Shown here piece by piece: positions 44,635 through 53,719 of a DNA stretch of 64,000 nucleotides. Numbering within the stretch: the first letter of the stretch is position 1; each line of letters starts with the position of its first letter. The notes below the pieces were generated by a model. That model had not been told where the DNA came from. It saw only the letters and a program-made list of their open reading frames with translations, and searched no databases. The position numbers were made by a program, and so were the translations under genes. Location: NCBI RefSeq assembly GCF_013004065.1, contig NZ_CP053084.1, forward strand, positions 1,116,001 through 1,180,000. The letters run 5' to 3'. The DNA comes from Limnobacter sp. SAORIC-580. Lineage in GTDB: Bacteria; Pseudomonadota; Gammaproteobacteria; Burkholderiales; Burkholderiaceae_B.

Positions 44635-45777
44635 ATGAGATACCCCAAGCCCAGCTGGATGAATTCCGACCTCGAACTGTATCGTTCCAACATCCGCCGT
44701 TTCGTTGAAACCGAGATCAAGCCCAATCAACACAAGTGGGCCAAACAGCAACACGTTGACCGTGAACTTTGGACCAAGGCCGGAGAAATGGGCTTGTTGT
44801 CGGCAGATATCCCCGAGGAGTACGGCGGTGCCGGCGGCGATTTCACGCACATGGCCGTGTTGTTTGAAGAATTGGCCTACAGTGGGGACCGTTCATTCGG
44901 TGTGCATGTGCATGCAATTGCAGCCCAGTACATTTTGAACCACGGCACTGAGGAACAGAAACAATACTTCCTGCCCAAGATGGCCAGCGGCGAAATGATT
45001 GGCGCGATTGCCATGAGTGAACCTGGTGCCGGTTCAGACTTGCAGGGCATTCGCACCAGCGCGGTGAAAGAGGGCAATCACTATGTGGTGAATGGTTCCA
45101 AGATTTTCATTTCCAATGGTTACCTGGCCGACGTGATTATTCTGGTTACCAAAACTGACCCAAGCGCAGGCGCCAAAGGCACCACGTTGATGTTGCTGGA
45201 GACCAAGAAAGCCGAAGGTTTCAAGGTAGGTCGAATTCTTGAAAAACTTGGCCAGAAAGGGCAAGACACCTGCGAGTTGTTCTTTGACAATGTGCGCATT
45301 CCAGCCCAAAACGTATTGGGTGCTGAGGGAATGGGCTTCATGCAGCTAATGGTTGAGTTGCCCTACGAGCGTTTGATGCTGGGTGTGGGCGCCATGGCTG
45401 CGATTGAAATGGCCATTGAAATTACCCTGGAATACACCAAAGAGCGTAAGGCCTTTGGTAAATCCATTTTCGAGTTCCAGAATACCCGCTTCAAAATGGC
45501 TGAACTGAAGTCTCAAGCGGTGGTGGCTCGAGCTTTCATTGACAATTCGATTGAGAAACTGGTGGCTGGTAAGCTGGATGCGGCGACTGCATCGATTGCC
45601 AAATTGCATTTGAGCGAGCTGGAATGCAAGGTGATTGATGAATGCTTGCAGTTCTTTGGCGGTTACGGTTACATGATGGAGTACCCGATTGCGCAAATGT
45701 ACGCGGATGCCCGCGTTCAGCGCATCTATGGTGGTTCTAGTGAAATCATGAAAGAGATCATTGCCCGTTCGCTTTAA
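44635..45777 (+). CDS. Acyl-CoA dehydrogenase
   Basis: A 380-aa flavoenzyme with the acyl-CoA dehydrogenase signatures GAIAMSEPGAGSDLQGIRTSA and QFFGGYGYMMEYPIAQMYADARVQRIYGGSSEIMKEIIARSL. The catalytic glutamate is probably in the VELPYERLMLG segment. It oxidises an acyl-CoA at the alpha-beta bond; the chain length or branching is not predictable, though a long-chain or terpenoid acyl-CoA would be plausible. The ATG at 44635 has GAAGAG 6 nt upstream; an earlier start at 44569 would begin inside the promoter. A terminator follows directly. Confidence 0.94.
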   Translation: MRYPKPSWMNSDLELYRSNIRRFVETEIKPNQHKWAKQQHVDRELWTKAGEMGLLSADIPEEYGGAGGDFTHMAVLFEELAYSGDRSFGVHVHAIAAQYILNHGTEEQKQYFLPKMASGEMIGAIAMSEPGAGSDLQGIRTSAVKEGNHYVVNGSKIFISNGYLADVIILVTKTDPSAGAKGTTLMLLETKKAEGFKVGRILEKLGQKGQDTCELFFDNVRIPAQNVLGAEGMGFMQLMVELPYERLMLGVGAMAAIEMAIEITLEYTKERKAFGKSIFEFQNTRFKMAELKSQAVVARAFIDNSIEKLVAGKLDAATASIAKLHLSELECKVIDECLQFFGGYGYMMEYPIAQMYADARVQRIYGGSSEIMKEIIARSL

Positions 45778-45792
45778 GCTGTTTTGACTTAG

Positions 45793-45823
45793 AAAAAGCC
45801 CGTCGATTGACGGGCTTTTTTTA
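45793..45823 (+). terminator. Rho-independent terminator after acyl-CoA dehydrogenase
   Basis: AAAAAGCCCGTC pairs perfectly with GACGGGCTTTTT around a GATT loop and continues into further Ts, 15 bp after the stop codon. Confidence 0.9.
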
Positions 45824-45957
45824 TTGACGCGCTGTTGATCAATACTTGAACGATTATTGTGTTAAACATAATTAACAAAGTTTAGTAACAATCTTCGAAT
45901 CTGAATATCCCGTCTCCGTGTATGACTTGTATCCGAAAACTTACAGGTGTACACACC

Positions 45958-47274
45958 ATGATTGATCAAGTTCCAGTTGCGAAAATTCAAACCCCGAATG
46001 CGACCCCAACCATTACCCGCAATGGCCAGGTTGTGGCTGATGCGGAGTTGTTTCAGTGGGGCGATGAAATTTCAAACACTTCGGCCACTCCCATGGAAAT
46101 CCGTATTCCTGCGCGTGGACCTGGACAAGGCGATACCTTACTGGTGCTGCAGCCTGGCGCGGCAGCGCGTCTGGAGGAGATCGATTCAGATGTAGCAGGA
46201 GCAGCTTCGCGTACCAAAGTGGTGGCGCTGACTGAGGGTGTTGAACTTTACGACATTGATGACGATATCTCATCTGCCATTCTCGAACAGGGCACAGGCG
46301 AGATGTCAGGCCTGGTTGGTGCTGGTTTGTTGGCTGGTGGTTTGGGCGGAGGTGCAGCCGCTGGCCTGGGTGCAGTGGCTGCAGGCGCATTTTTGCTCGG
46401 CGACGACGATGACAATGGTGGCGCTGGCCAAAGTGGTAGCGGTGCTGGTGGTTTGGCCGGTGGTGTCGAATCAATAGGTGATGGCCTTGAGGAAACGCCC
46501 TTGGCACCTGTGGCCGGGGCCACAGATGCAGTCTCGGACGGCCTTGGTATGGTTGGCGGCGCGATTGGTGGTATTTCGGATCAAGATCCAACCGGTTTGA
46601 CTGATGTGCTTGCAGGCGTTGTAGGCGACCCCAGCAGTGGCGATGGTTCCGATGCTGGTGGGTTGGTTGGTGCTGTGAATTCAATTTCGACTGGGCTGGA
46701 CAGCGGCACTGAAAACACGCCATTGGCACCATTGGTTGATCCCCTTACAGAAACGTTGGGTTCTGACTCTGGCGCTGTGGATGGCGTTGCGCAAGGTTTG
46801 GCCGATGTGGGTAACACCCTGGCCGGCGATGACAGCCCATTGGCGCCGTTAACATCGGACATCCTTGCCCCGATCGTGGGCACGAGCGACGATACCAGCG
46901 ACACCAATGGTGTTCCCGGTACCCTGAATGAAGTAAGCGAAGGGCTGACTGACCTGACTGCTGAAGACGCAGCGCTTGCACCTTTGGATCCGGTCACGAG
47001 CGCCGTGGGAGACGGAGTCAATACGTTGGCCGATGGTGTTGAAACACTGGGTGGCGCTGTGGCCGATGCCTCCGCCCAAGACCCCACTGGCTTGATTGGC
47101 ACGGTGGGAGAGGTGTTGGGTGGCGATAGCGTCAGTTCTGGCGATTCGGGCGCAGGTTCGGCACTGCCGACAGACGCATTGCCACTGGATATGCTGACCG
47201 GTGCCCTACCAATTTCAACTGACGGCGGAGGACTGGGGCCGCTTGATTTATTAACTGGTGCTTTGCCTGTTTAA
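45958..47274 (+). CDS. Repeat-rich surface or secreted protein with Gly/Ala hydrophobic hinge
   Basis: A 438-aa acidic protein without cysteines. Residues 1-115 form a beta-rich domain (RNGQVVADAELFQWG, DTLLVLQPGAAARLEE). Residues about 118-148 are a Gly/Ala-rich hydrophobic stretch, ending in DDDDN. From 165 to 390 there are imperfect repeats around PLAP (181, 255, 294, ALAP at 339) with NSIS/VESI-G-GL-type flanks, plus two QDPTGL and two LTGALP copies. The N-terminal domain then Gly/Ala hinge resembles BapA/LapF-type adhesin prefixes, but the protein is short. No signal peptide is seen, so export may use a C-terminal signal. ATG 45958 has AGGTG 8 nt upstream. The 180-bp gap before it is AT-rich with no clear promoter. 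Confidence 0.7.
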   Translation: MIDQVPVAKIQTPNATPTITRNGQVVADAELFQWGDEISNTSATPMEIRIPARGPGQGDTLLVLQPGAAARLEEIDSDVAGAASRTKVVALTEGVELYDIDDDISSAILEQGTGEMSGLVGAGLLAGGLGGGAAAGLGAVAAGAFLLGDDDDNGGAGQSGSGAGGLAGGVESIGDGLEETPLAPVAGATDAVSDGLGMVGGAIGGISDQDPTGLTDVLAGVVGDPSSGDGSDAGGLVGAVNSISTGLDSGTENTPLAPLVDPLTETLGSDSGAVDGVAQGLADVGNTLAGDDSPLAPLTSDILAPIVGTSDDTSDTNGVPGTLNEVSEGLTDLTAEDAALAPLDPVTSAVGDGVNTLADGVETLGGAVADASAQDPTGLIGTVGEVLGGDSVSSGDSGAGSALPTDALPLDMLTGALPISTDGGGLGPLDLLTGALPV

Positions 47275-47301
47275 ACTTTACCGCGAGGTCCGACTTCAAA
47301 T

Positions 47302-47324
47302 CCCCCGACCAAAACAGTTGGGGG
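47302..47324. other. Short hairpin downstream of the repeat-rich gene
   Basis: CCCCCGAC pairs with GTTGGGGG (one G-T wobble) around CAAAACA. No T-run follows, so it may only stabilise the transcript end. The rest of 47275-47445 shows nothing else. Confidence 0.35.
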
Positions 47325-47445
47325 TGAGAGTTTAAGAAAATAAGCCACCCTGGGAAAAATAATCGCGTTGGTCACGCGTGATGATTAGCCAGCCATGAAT
47401 TCGTTCAGAATGCTGTGAGTAATCTGGCAGTAAACAGGGGGGGTT

Positions 47446-48135
47446 GTGAAGGTCATACTATTGTTAATTGGTTTAATGGGATTGATGCCCAATGGTTATG
47501 CCGGTCGCCCCATTGAAACTGACGACGCGTCGGTTACTGCCCTTCGAACCTGCCAGCTTGATTTTTGGACAGAAACATCGTTGGAGGTTCGACAGGACAA
47601 TTTCAATGGGGGCTGTAATTTTTTGGGCAATGGTGAGTTTAGCCTCGGGCTTGGCGCCGTGCATGGTAATCAGGAAGATCAAACTCTGAGTTCCCTCGGT
47701 TACAAGCACATTTTCAAACACTTCACTGACAGCACTGCGGGGTATGGTCTGGCTGCCAGCCGAGAGTGGGGGCGCTTGAAATCCACGAATGAATCCTCTC
47801 AGGAAACTCTGCTCACCACGATTGCCTCTGTCCCTTTGAGTAGCGAAGATTCATTGCTTCACCTAAACCTTGGGTACTTGCAATACCGTGACCAAACCCA
47901 GCATGACAACAGTATTTTCAAGGCCGCGGCGCTCGATTATTCACTCAACGAGCGAATCGGGTTTTCGGTTGAAACTTATTCAGGTGTCGAAGACGCTTTG
48001 AGTTGGCGGATCGGTGCGCGCTACACCCTCATTCCCGATTTTTTGCAGATCGATGCCAGCTATGGCAGTGACTACGGCACTTTTCAAAATGCCAGGGCAT
48101 TCACCTTGGGTTTCGGAATTACGCCTGGATTTTGA
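47446..48135 (+). CDS. Outer-membrane beta-barrel-like protein, exported
   Basis: A 229-aa protein with a signal peptide (MKVILLLIGLMGLMPNGYAG, cleavage likely after AYG/YAG near residue 19) and alternating-strand sequence ending in LGFGITPGF, a C-terminal phenylalanine as in many outer-membrane proteins. The start RPIETDDASVTALRTCQLDFW occurs in a family of exported barrel proteins with no known function. A GTG at 47446 is the start, behind a purine-rich CAGGGGGGG. Two cysteines could pair. It is convergent with the exporter gene, 5 bp away. Confidence 0.65.
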   Translation: MKVILLLIGLMGLMPNGYAGRPIETDDASVTALRTCQLDFWTETSLEVRQDNFNGGCNFLGNGEFSLGLGAVHGNQEDQTLSSLGYKHIFKHFTDSTAGYGLAASREWGRLKSTNESSQETLLTTIASVPLSSEDSLLHLNLGYLQYRDQTQHDNSIFKAAALDYSLNERIGFSVETYSGVEDALSWRIGARYTLIPDFLQIDASYGSDYGTFQNARAFTLGFGITPGF

Positions 48136-48140
48136 CAGGC

Positions 48141-48950
48141 TTAAATATTCTTGATCACCATCAGAATTGCGACCACGACGCACATTGCACCAAATGCTTT
48201 TTTCAACTGGGCACTTGGCATTTTGTTTGAAACCAAGCGGCCAAACAACATGCCACACAGCGCCGCGGCTGCAAAGGTAATACCTATTTCATAGTTGAAG
48301 ACGCCAGCGCCAACGCTGTTCAATACCCCGAAAGTTGAAACAATCGCAATCACCGCCAAAGAGGTCACCGTGACTGATTGAACGCTTAAATTGGTGAAGC
48401 GTTGCAAGGCGGGCACCAACACAAATCCGCCACCCACACCCAATAAACCCGATAGAAAACCCGCCACGGCACCCGAGAAAACCAGTGCCCGTGCACATGG
48501 CCAGGTCCAGATGAAGCGACCGGTTTCCGGACTTCGAATGCAAGGGCATTTACTTTTTTCGGAATCGGGTGGTGCATCAATCACATTCATTTCCGAATTG
48601 GCGGCCCCCCGAAATGCATTGAAAGCAACCCACAGCAGAACCACTGAGAAGGCCAGCCCCAGTGCCTTGGTGTCTACTTGTTGGGCCACCCAAAAACCAA
48701 CTGGCGATAGCAGCAAGCCAACAAACCCCATAAGGCCAGCCGCCTTGTAACGCACCTCGCCTGCCCGCAAACCCAAAAAAGCGCCGAGTGTGGCTGCCAG
48801 GCCCACTGCCAGCAAGCCGATTGCAGACACTTCTTGCACGGGCAGCCCGGTGGTGAAAACCAGCAAAGGTACCGCCAGTACTCCTCCACCAGCGCCAGTC
48901 AGCGCCATGACTAAGCCCACCAAAAGCCCCAAAGCCAAGGTACCAATCAT
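48141..48950 (-). CDS. TauE/SafE (TSUP) family permease
   Basis: A 269-aa membrane permease of the TSUP family, with eight or so hydrophobic segments and the two family repeats GAGGGVLAVPLLVF and GVGGGFVLVPALQRF. Members export sulfite, sulfoacetate or related anions, or move thiosulfate or sulfane sulfur. It is divergent from a persulfide dioxygenase gene, an arrangement seen in sulfide/persulfide detoxification loci, so export of sulfite formed by that enzyme is a sensible inference. The ATG at 48950 gives the usual start; an upstream ATG at 49040 would add 30 polar residues. Confidence 0.88.
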   Translation of the reverse strand: MIGTLALGLLVGLVMALTGAGGGVLAVPLLVFTTGLPVQEVSAIGLLAVGLAATLGAFLGLRAGEVRYKAAGLMGFVGLLLSPVGFWVAQQVDTKALGLAFSVVLLWVAFNAFRGAANSEMNVIDAPPDSEKSKCPCIRSPETGRFIWTWPCARALVFSGAVAGFLSGLLGVGGGFVLVPALQRFTNLSVQSVTVTSLAVIAIVSTFGVLNSVGAGVFNYEIGITFAAAALCGMLFGRLVSNKMPSAQLKKAFGAMCVVVAILMVIKNI

Positions 48951-49059
48951 GCGAATGCCTGTTTCAAAAGTTGTCTGGGGATGTGTTGAATGTCGTACAT
49001 TTTGACAGTGTGTGCCCGGATACAGTATTGCAGGCGACAAAAAAGTAAGATGTGTCTAT

Positions 49060-49081
49060 TATATGCGTAGTTGCGCATATA
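49060..49081. promoter_or_regulatory. Inverted repeat upstream of persulfide dioxygenase
   Basis: TATATGCG (49060-49067) and CGCATATA (49074-49081) form a perfect 8-bp inverted repeat around TAGTTG, 20 bp upstream of the ATG at 49102 and between the divergent exporter and dioxygenase genes. The AT-rich arms resemble ArsR-type (BigR/SqrR) operators; no such regulator gene is in the window. Confidence 0.55.
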
Positions 49082-49101
49082 TAGAGCATTGAGGTTAAAA
49101 G

Positions 49102-49851
49102 ATGATTTTCAAACAGCTTTTTGAGCCCGTATCCAGCACCTACACCTATTTGGTGGGTTGCGAACAAACCGGGCAGGCCGTGTTGATTGATCCGGTAGTG
49201 TCTGTGATGGAACGAGACCTCGCCGTGTTGAGTGAACTCGGTTTAAAACTGGCCTACACCCTGGATACGCACATTCACGCTGATCACATTACTGCCGCGC
49301 TTGAACTGAAAAGCAAGGTGGGCAGTAAAATTGCTGCGCCTGCTTTTGATCGTTTGCCTTGCACCGACCATGCGATCGAAGAGGGGCAGCCATTTGTGGT
49401 GGGCAGCGTGCAAATTGAACCGTTGCACACCCCTGGTCATACCGATGGCCACTTCTCTTATCGCTTGGGAGAACGCGTCTTCACCGGGGATGCCTTGTTG
49501 ATTGATGGTTGTGGGCGAACTGATTTTCAGAATGGTGATGCACCCACTTTGTACAAAAGCGTGAAAGAGAAACTATTTTGCTTGCCTGAAGATACTTTGG
49601 TCTATCCTGGGCATGATTATCAAAATCGACGGGTTTCTTCGATTGGACAAGAGAAAAATCGAAATCCTCGCTTGGGTGATCAAAAAACGCTCGAAGAGTT
49701 TATCGAAATTATGGGCAATCTGCATTTGCCTTATCCCAAGTTTATTGATTATGCAGTTCCAGGCAATCGTCTTTGTGGAGTTTGTCCCAGCCATTTGCCG
49801 GAAGAGCTTGAAAAATATTGTCAGCAGATTACGGAAAGTAAACAAGGCTGA
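49102..49851 (+). CDS. Persulfide dioxygenase (ETHE1/SdoA-like)
   Basis: A 249-aa metallo-beta-lactamase-fold enzyme. The iron-binding motif is T-H-I-H-A-D-H (57-62 region), with HTPGHTDGH and VFTGDALLIDGCGRTDFQNGDA characteristic of ETHE1-type persulfide dioxygenases, and PGHDY near 170. It oxidises glutathione persulfide to sulfite using oxygen. TTGAGG lies about 9 nt before the ATG. It is divergent from the TauE/SafE exporter, which may remove the sulfite. Confidence 0.92.
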   Translation: MIFKQLFEPVSSTYTYLVGCEQTGQAVLIDPVVSVMERDLAVLSELGLKLAYTLDTHIHADHITAALELKSKVGSKIAAPAFDRLPCTDHAIEEGQPFVVGSVQIEPLHTPGHTDGHFSYRLGERVFTGDALLIDGCGRTDFQNGDAPTLYKSVKEKLFCLPEDTLVYPGHDYQNRRVSSIGQEKNRNPRLGDQKTLEEFIEIMGNLHLPYPKFIDYAVPGNRLCGVCPSHLPEELEKYCQQITESKQG

Positions 49852-49938
49852 TTCAATGATTGAGTTGTTCCATGGTTGGTGTTTTTGACATGAATTACCT
49901 TGTATGCTCTTGTTTTGCACTTTGGTTTTTCACATCGA

Positions 49939-50532
49939 ATGTTATTGAACCACGAATCCAGTCAACTCGTTTTAATTGATTATCAAGAAAAACTGATGCC
50001 AGCCATACACCAGGCTGACGATGTTTACAAAAACGCCTTGATATTGGCCACGCTGGCCAAAAAGCTGCGCGTGCCTGTATTTGGTACCGAGCATATGCCC
50101 GACAAAATAGGCCCTTTTGTGCCTGCTCTTGGTGCACTGTGCAAAGCCACCATGCGTAAAACTCATTTCAGCGCCTGCCCTGAAGGTTTGATTGATTTGT
50201 TGACCAGCAAAGCACCTGCTGGCAATGCACGCAGTTTACCCAAGCATTTGCAGAAAAATAATCAGGAATCAGAGCGTCCCAGTATTGTAGTTGCCGGTGT
50301 TGAAGCCCACGTGTGCCTGCTTCAAACAGCGCTTGATTTACTGAATGAAGAAATGGAAGTTTGGGTAGTCACCGATGCGTGTGGATCGAGAACCGATAGA
50401 AATCGTGATGCAGCCTTTGATCGTTTGGCTGGTAATGGCGCAGAATTGGTGACCACAGAAATGGTCGTATTTGAATGGCTGGAAAGTGCAGAAAATGAGC
50501 ATTTTAAATTTGCACTTGACCTCATTAAGTAA
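49939..50532 (+). CDS. Isochorismatase-like cysteine hydrolase
   Basis: A 197-aa hydrolase of the isochorismatase superfamily. The putative Asp-Lys-Cys triad is D in LVLIDYQEKL, K in MRKTHFSAC and C in GVEAHVCLLQTAL, followed by VTDACGSR. The family includes nicotinamidase-like amidases and YcaC; the substrate here is unknown. The ATG at 49939 is chosen; an in-frame TTG at 49900 has no better ribosome binding site. The codons are slightly AT-rich. It lies between the persulfide dioxygenase and H-NS genes. Confidence 0.87.
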   Translation: MLLNHESSQLVLIDYQEKLMPAIHQADDVYKNALILATLAKKLRVPVFGTEHMPDKIGPFVPALGALCKATMRKTHFSACPEGLIDLLTSKAPAGNARSLPKHLQKNNQESERPSIVVAGVEAHVCLLQTALDLLNEEMEVWVVTDACGSRTDRNRDAAFDRLAGNGAELVTTEMVVFEWLESAENEHFKFALDLIK

Positions 50533-50549
50533 TCAATTTAATTTCACGT

Positions 50550-50578
50550 TTGTGATTAACAATAAATTTAATTACAAT
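50550..50578 (+). promoter_or_regulatory. Candidate H-NS gene promoter
   Basis: TTGTGA (50550-50555), a 17-bp spacer and TACAAT (50573-50578) lie 35 bp before the ATG at 50614 in AT-rich DNA, which H-NS itself might bind. Confidence 0.45.
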
Positions 50579-50613
50579 CGGGCTTGTTAATAAACTTTTT
50601 TAAAAAGAAAAAA

Positions 50614-50943
50614 ATGAAAAAACTAAATCTATCCGCTTTAAGTGCTTCTGAGCTTCAGCAGTTGAAGTCAGACATTGAAAAAGAATTGAATGACCGCAGC
50701 TCTAAACTGCAAGCCATTGAAGAAGTCAAGAAATTGGCAGCGTCGAAAGGGTTGAAGCTTGAAGAGCTTTTTGCTGAGTTGGGCGGATCCAAGCCCAAAG
50801 GCAAACGCGAATTGGGCCCAGCGCCTGTACGTTTCCGCCATCCCCAAGACGCTTCACTCACTTGGTCGGGTCGCGGCAAACGCCCAAACTGGATGAAAGA
50901 AGCCATGGCGAAAGGCATGACTGAAGACCAAATGCGTGTTTGA
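50614..50943 (+). CDS. H-NS family nucleoid-associated protein
   Basis: A 109-aa protein. The N-terminal coiled-coil dimerisation region (about 5-45, ELQQLKSDIEKELNDRSSKLQAI) is joined by a Lys/Gly linker to the DNA-binding domain with RFRHPQDASLTWSGRGKRPNWM, the TWSGRGKRP motif of betaproteobacterial H-NS. It silences AT-rich, often acquired, DNA. The ATG at 50614 is preferred; a TTG at 50584 would add ten residues. It is monocistronic with a strong terminator. Confidence 0.93.
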   Translation: MKKLNLSALSASELQQLKSDIEKELNDRSSKLQAIEEVKKLAASKGLKLEELFAELGGSKPKGKRELGPAPVRFRHPQDASLTWSGRGKRPNWMKEAMAKGMTEDQMRV

Positions 50944-50963
50944 TTTTGTGGTGTTGATTTATT

Positions 50964-50997
50964 AAAAAAGCCGCTGGTTTTAATCAGCGGCTTTTTT
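50964..50997 (+). terminator. Rho-independent terminator after H-NS
   Basis: GCCGCTG and CAGCGGC form the stem, flanked by six A and six T bases, with a GTTTTAAT loop. It lies between convergent hns and metZ and can act on both strands. Confidence 0.92.
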
Positions 50998-51015
50998 GTT
51001 GAGCGCTTGGCTTAA

Positions 51016-52230
51016 TTACCCACCCAAGCCGCGTAGCAAATCTTTCTTCAAATCAGCCACATCTTCCAGGCCAATCGCCAAACGAATCAAACCTTGCTTG
51101 ATACCCGCGGCTTCACGCGCTTCAGGGCTAAGCCTTCCGTGCGTGGTGGTGCCCGGATGGGTAATGGTTGTTCGCGTGTCACCCAGGTTCGCAGTAATTG
51201 ACATCAACTGGCTGCTGTCAATGACATGCCAGGCCTTGGCACGGGCATCGTCCTCGTTGCTTGCCTTCACCTCAAACGACACAATGGCACCACCGGTTTT
51301 TTGCTGTTTCATGGCCAGCGCATGTTGCGGGTGGCTTTCCAGGCCGGGGTAGTACACCTTGCTGACAGCGGGGTGCGCTTCCAGCCAGCCTGCAATTTCA
51401 AGCGCCGCAGCAGACTGCGCCAGCATGCGAATGTTCAGCGTTTCAAGGCCTTTGAACAGCACCCAAGCGTTGAATGCAGAAAGCGTTGGGCCTGCCGTGC
51501 GCAGCACAGGCAAAATTTTGTCTTTCAGCAAGTCTTTCGGGCCGCAAATGGCACCGCCCAACACACGGCCTTGACCATCCAGGTATTTGGTGGCGGAGTG
51601 AATGATGATTTCCGTGCCGAAGTCGACTGGTTTTTGCAAAGCAGGGGTGCAAAAGCAATTGTCCACCACGTTGTAAATACCATGTTTCCTGGCCAGGTCG
51701 CTCAGCGCGCGCATGTCCAGAATTTCGGTCAGCGGGTTCGAAGGCGTTTCGCTGTAGAACAACTTCGTGTTGGGCTTGATTGCTTTTTCCCAAGCTTCCA
51801 TACTGGTGCCGTCTACGAATGTGGTCTCGATCCCGAAGCGGGAGAGAATATTCACAAACAACTGCACTGTGGCGCCAAACAAGGCTTTGGACGCAATAAT
51901 GTGGTCACCCGCATTCAACAGGCCCATGCAGGTTGTTGTAATTGCCGCCATGCCGCTGGACGTGGCCAGGCAATACTCCATGTCTTCAAGCACAGCCAGG
52001 CGCTGCTCAAACATTTGCACGCTGGGGTTCGTAAAACGCGCGTACACATTGCCTTCTTCGGTGCCGGCAAAGCGGGCTGCGGCTTGCGCTGCATTGTCGA
52101 ACACAAAGCTGGATGTCAAAAACATGGCCTCAGAGTGCTCGCCAAACTCTGTGCGGTGGCTGCCCGCACGAATCGCCTTGGTGGCAGTGGCCCAGTCTGC
52201 CGGGTTGGCCTTCGGTTTGTTGTTGCTCAT
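51016..52230 (-). CDS. metZ: O-succinylhomoserine sulfhydrylase
   Basis: A 404-aa PLP enzyme of the Cys/Met metabolism class. Visible features are [47 protein letters not shown] and the PLP lysine in [13 protein letters not shown]. It makes homocysteine from O-succinylhomoserine and sulfide, the direct sulfhydrylation route to methionine; MetZ rather than cystathionine synthase is inferred from sequence strings. Its ATG overlaps the gltX stop by four bases (51016-52230 and 52227 on), so it follows gltX in an operon. No SAM riboswitch was seen upstream. Confidence 0.9.
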   Translation of the reverse strand: MSNNKPKANPADWATATKAIRAGSHRTEFGEHSEAMFLTSSFVFDNAAQAAARFAGTEEGNVYARFTNPSVQMFEQRLAVLEDMEYCLATSSGMAAITTTCMGLLNAGDHIIASKALFGATVQLFVNILSRFGIETTFVDGTSMEAWEKAIKPNTKLFYSETPSNPLTEILDMRALSDLARKHGIYNVVDNCFCTPALQKPVDFGTEIIIHSATKYLDGQGRVLGGAICGPKDLLKDKILPVLRTAGPTLSAFNAWVLFKGLETLNIRMLAQSAAALEIAGWLEAHPAVSKVYYPGLESHPQHALAMKQQKTGGAIVSFEVKASNEDDARAKAWHVIDSSQLMSITANLGDTRTTITHPGTTTHGRLSPEAREAAGIKQGLIRLAIGLEDVADLKKDLLRGLGG

Positions 52231-53648
52231 GATTGCAGTCCTTGCGCAATTCGAGTTTGTACAGTGTGCTTGCCCAACAGGTTCATCACCTTGTCGATTG
52301 AAGGCGTTTGCGTAATGCCAGTCAACATCAAGCGCAGAGGCATTGCAAGCTTTGGCATTTTCAGGCCATGGTTTTTAATGGTGGTTTTAACCAAACCGCT
52401 CAGCGCTTCCACATTCCATTCCACACTGTTCAAGCCTTCATTGAATTCGGCCAAGGCTGCACGCACGCCAGCTTCTTCCAGCATGGGTTTCAATTCTTCA
52501 ACATTTACACTTGGCACCTTGTAGAACAGGGCGGCTTCATCGCGCAATTGCACCAAAGTGGACGCTCGCTCCAGCACTACGTCGAGCACGTCGGCCAGCT
52601 TGGGGCCTTCAAACGCATTCACACCCTCTTTCTCAAGGCGGGTTTGCAAATCCGACAGCAATACTTCCTTTGGCGCTTGCTTCATGTAATGGGCATTAAC
52701 CCACTTCAGCTTTTCCGGATCGAACTGCGCGGCCGATTTCGACAGGTTGGTGGAGTCAAACCACTCAATAAGCTGTTCGCGGCTAAACAATTCATCGTCA
52801 CCGTGGCTCCAGCCCAAACGGGCCAGATAGTTGATCATGGCATCGGGCAAAAAGCCTTCTTCGTGGTACTGCACCACGCTGACCGCACCGTGGCGTTTGG
52901 ACAGCTTTTCACCGTCGGGTCCCAGAATCATCGGGATATGCCCATAAATGGGTTGATCGCCGCCCAACGCTTTCAGGATATTGATTTGGCGGGGCGTGTT
53001 GTTGATATGGTCATCACCGCGAATCACGTGGGTAATTTTCATCTCCCAGTCATCCACTACCACACAGAAGTTGTACGTGGGTGTGCCGTCCTGGCGGGCG
53101 ATAATGAGGTCGTCCATTTCTTCGTTGTTGATCGAAATGGCGCCTTTCACCAGGTCGTCCCAAGTCACCGCGCCGCTAAGCGGGTTCTTGAAACGCACCA
53201 CGGGTTTTACATCTGCAGGTGGCGTGGGCAGTACCTTGCCGGCCTCTGGGCGCCATGTGCCGTCATATCGAATACGTTGACCATTTTCCCGTTGCTTTTC
53301 ACGCATTTGATTCAATTCTTCTTGCGTACAGTAACAAAGGTAGGCATCGCCTTTTTCAAGCAGTTTGTCGATCATGGCCCGGTAACGGTCCATGCGTTGC
53401 ATTTGAAAAAACGGGCCTTCGTCGTAATCCAGATTCAACCAAGCCATGCCATCCATAATGGCCTGAACGGCTTCTGGGGTGGATCGCTCTACGTCAGTGT
53501 CTTCTACGCGAAGAATGAACTGTCCCTTGTGGTGGCGGGCAAAAGCCCAGCTGTACAAGGCGGTTCTGGCGCCACCCAAATGCAAATAGCCTGTTGGGCT
53601 GGGTGCAAAACGGGTGCGAACTGTTTGATTTTGGTGATCTGTTGACAT
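52227..53648 (-). CDS. gltX: Glutamate--tRNA ligase
   Basis: A 473-aa class I aminoacyl-tRNA synthetase. The HIGH-type signature is [18 protein letters not shown] and the KMSKS-type signature EKLSKRHG. It charges tRNA-Glu with glutamate. The length is standard. It is divergent from the DUF882 gene and its 3' end overlaps metZ by four bases. Confidence 0.97.
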   Translation of the reverse strand: MSTDHQNQTVRTRFAPSPTGYLHLGGARTALYSWAFARHHKGQFILRVEDTDVERSTPEAVQAIMDGMAWLNLDYDEGPFFQMQRMDRYRAMIDKLLEKGDAYLCYCTQEELNQMREKQRENGQRIRYDGTWRPEAGKVLPTPPADVKPVVRFKNPLSGAVTWDDLVKGAISINNEEMDDLIIARQDGTPTYNFCVVVDDWEMKITHVIRGDDHINNTPRQINILKALGGDQPIYGHIPMILGPDGEKLSKRHGAVSVVQYHEEGFLPDAMINYLARLGWSHGDDELFSREQLIEWFDSTNLSKSAAQFDPEKLKWVNAHYMKQAPKEVLLSDLQTRLEKEGVNAFEGPKLADVLDVVLERASTLVQLRDEAALFYKVPSVNVEELKPMLEEAGVRAALAEFNEGLNSVEWNVEALSGLVKTTIKNHGLKMPKLAMPLRLMLTGITQTPSIDKVMNLLGKHTVQTRIAQGLQS

Positions 53649-53719
53649 GGATTAGTGACTTTTTTTCAAAGAACTCATATTATAAGTTCAAGTAAATTCT
53701 TAGGTTTCGGCTACAAGCT

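Noticed and set aside
51000..53700. SAM riboswitch upstream of metZ
   Set aside because: metZ overlaps gltX by four bases, leaving no leader for a riboswitch; none was seen before gltX.
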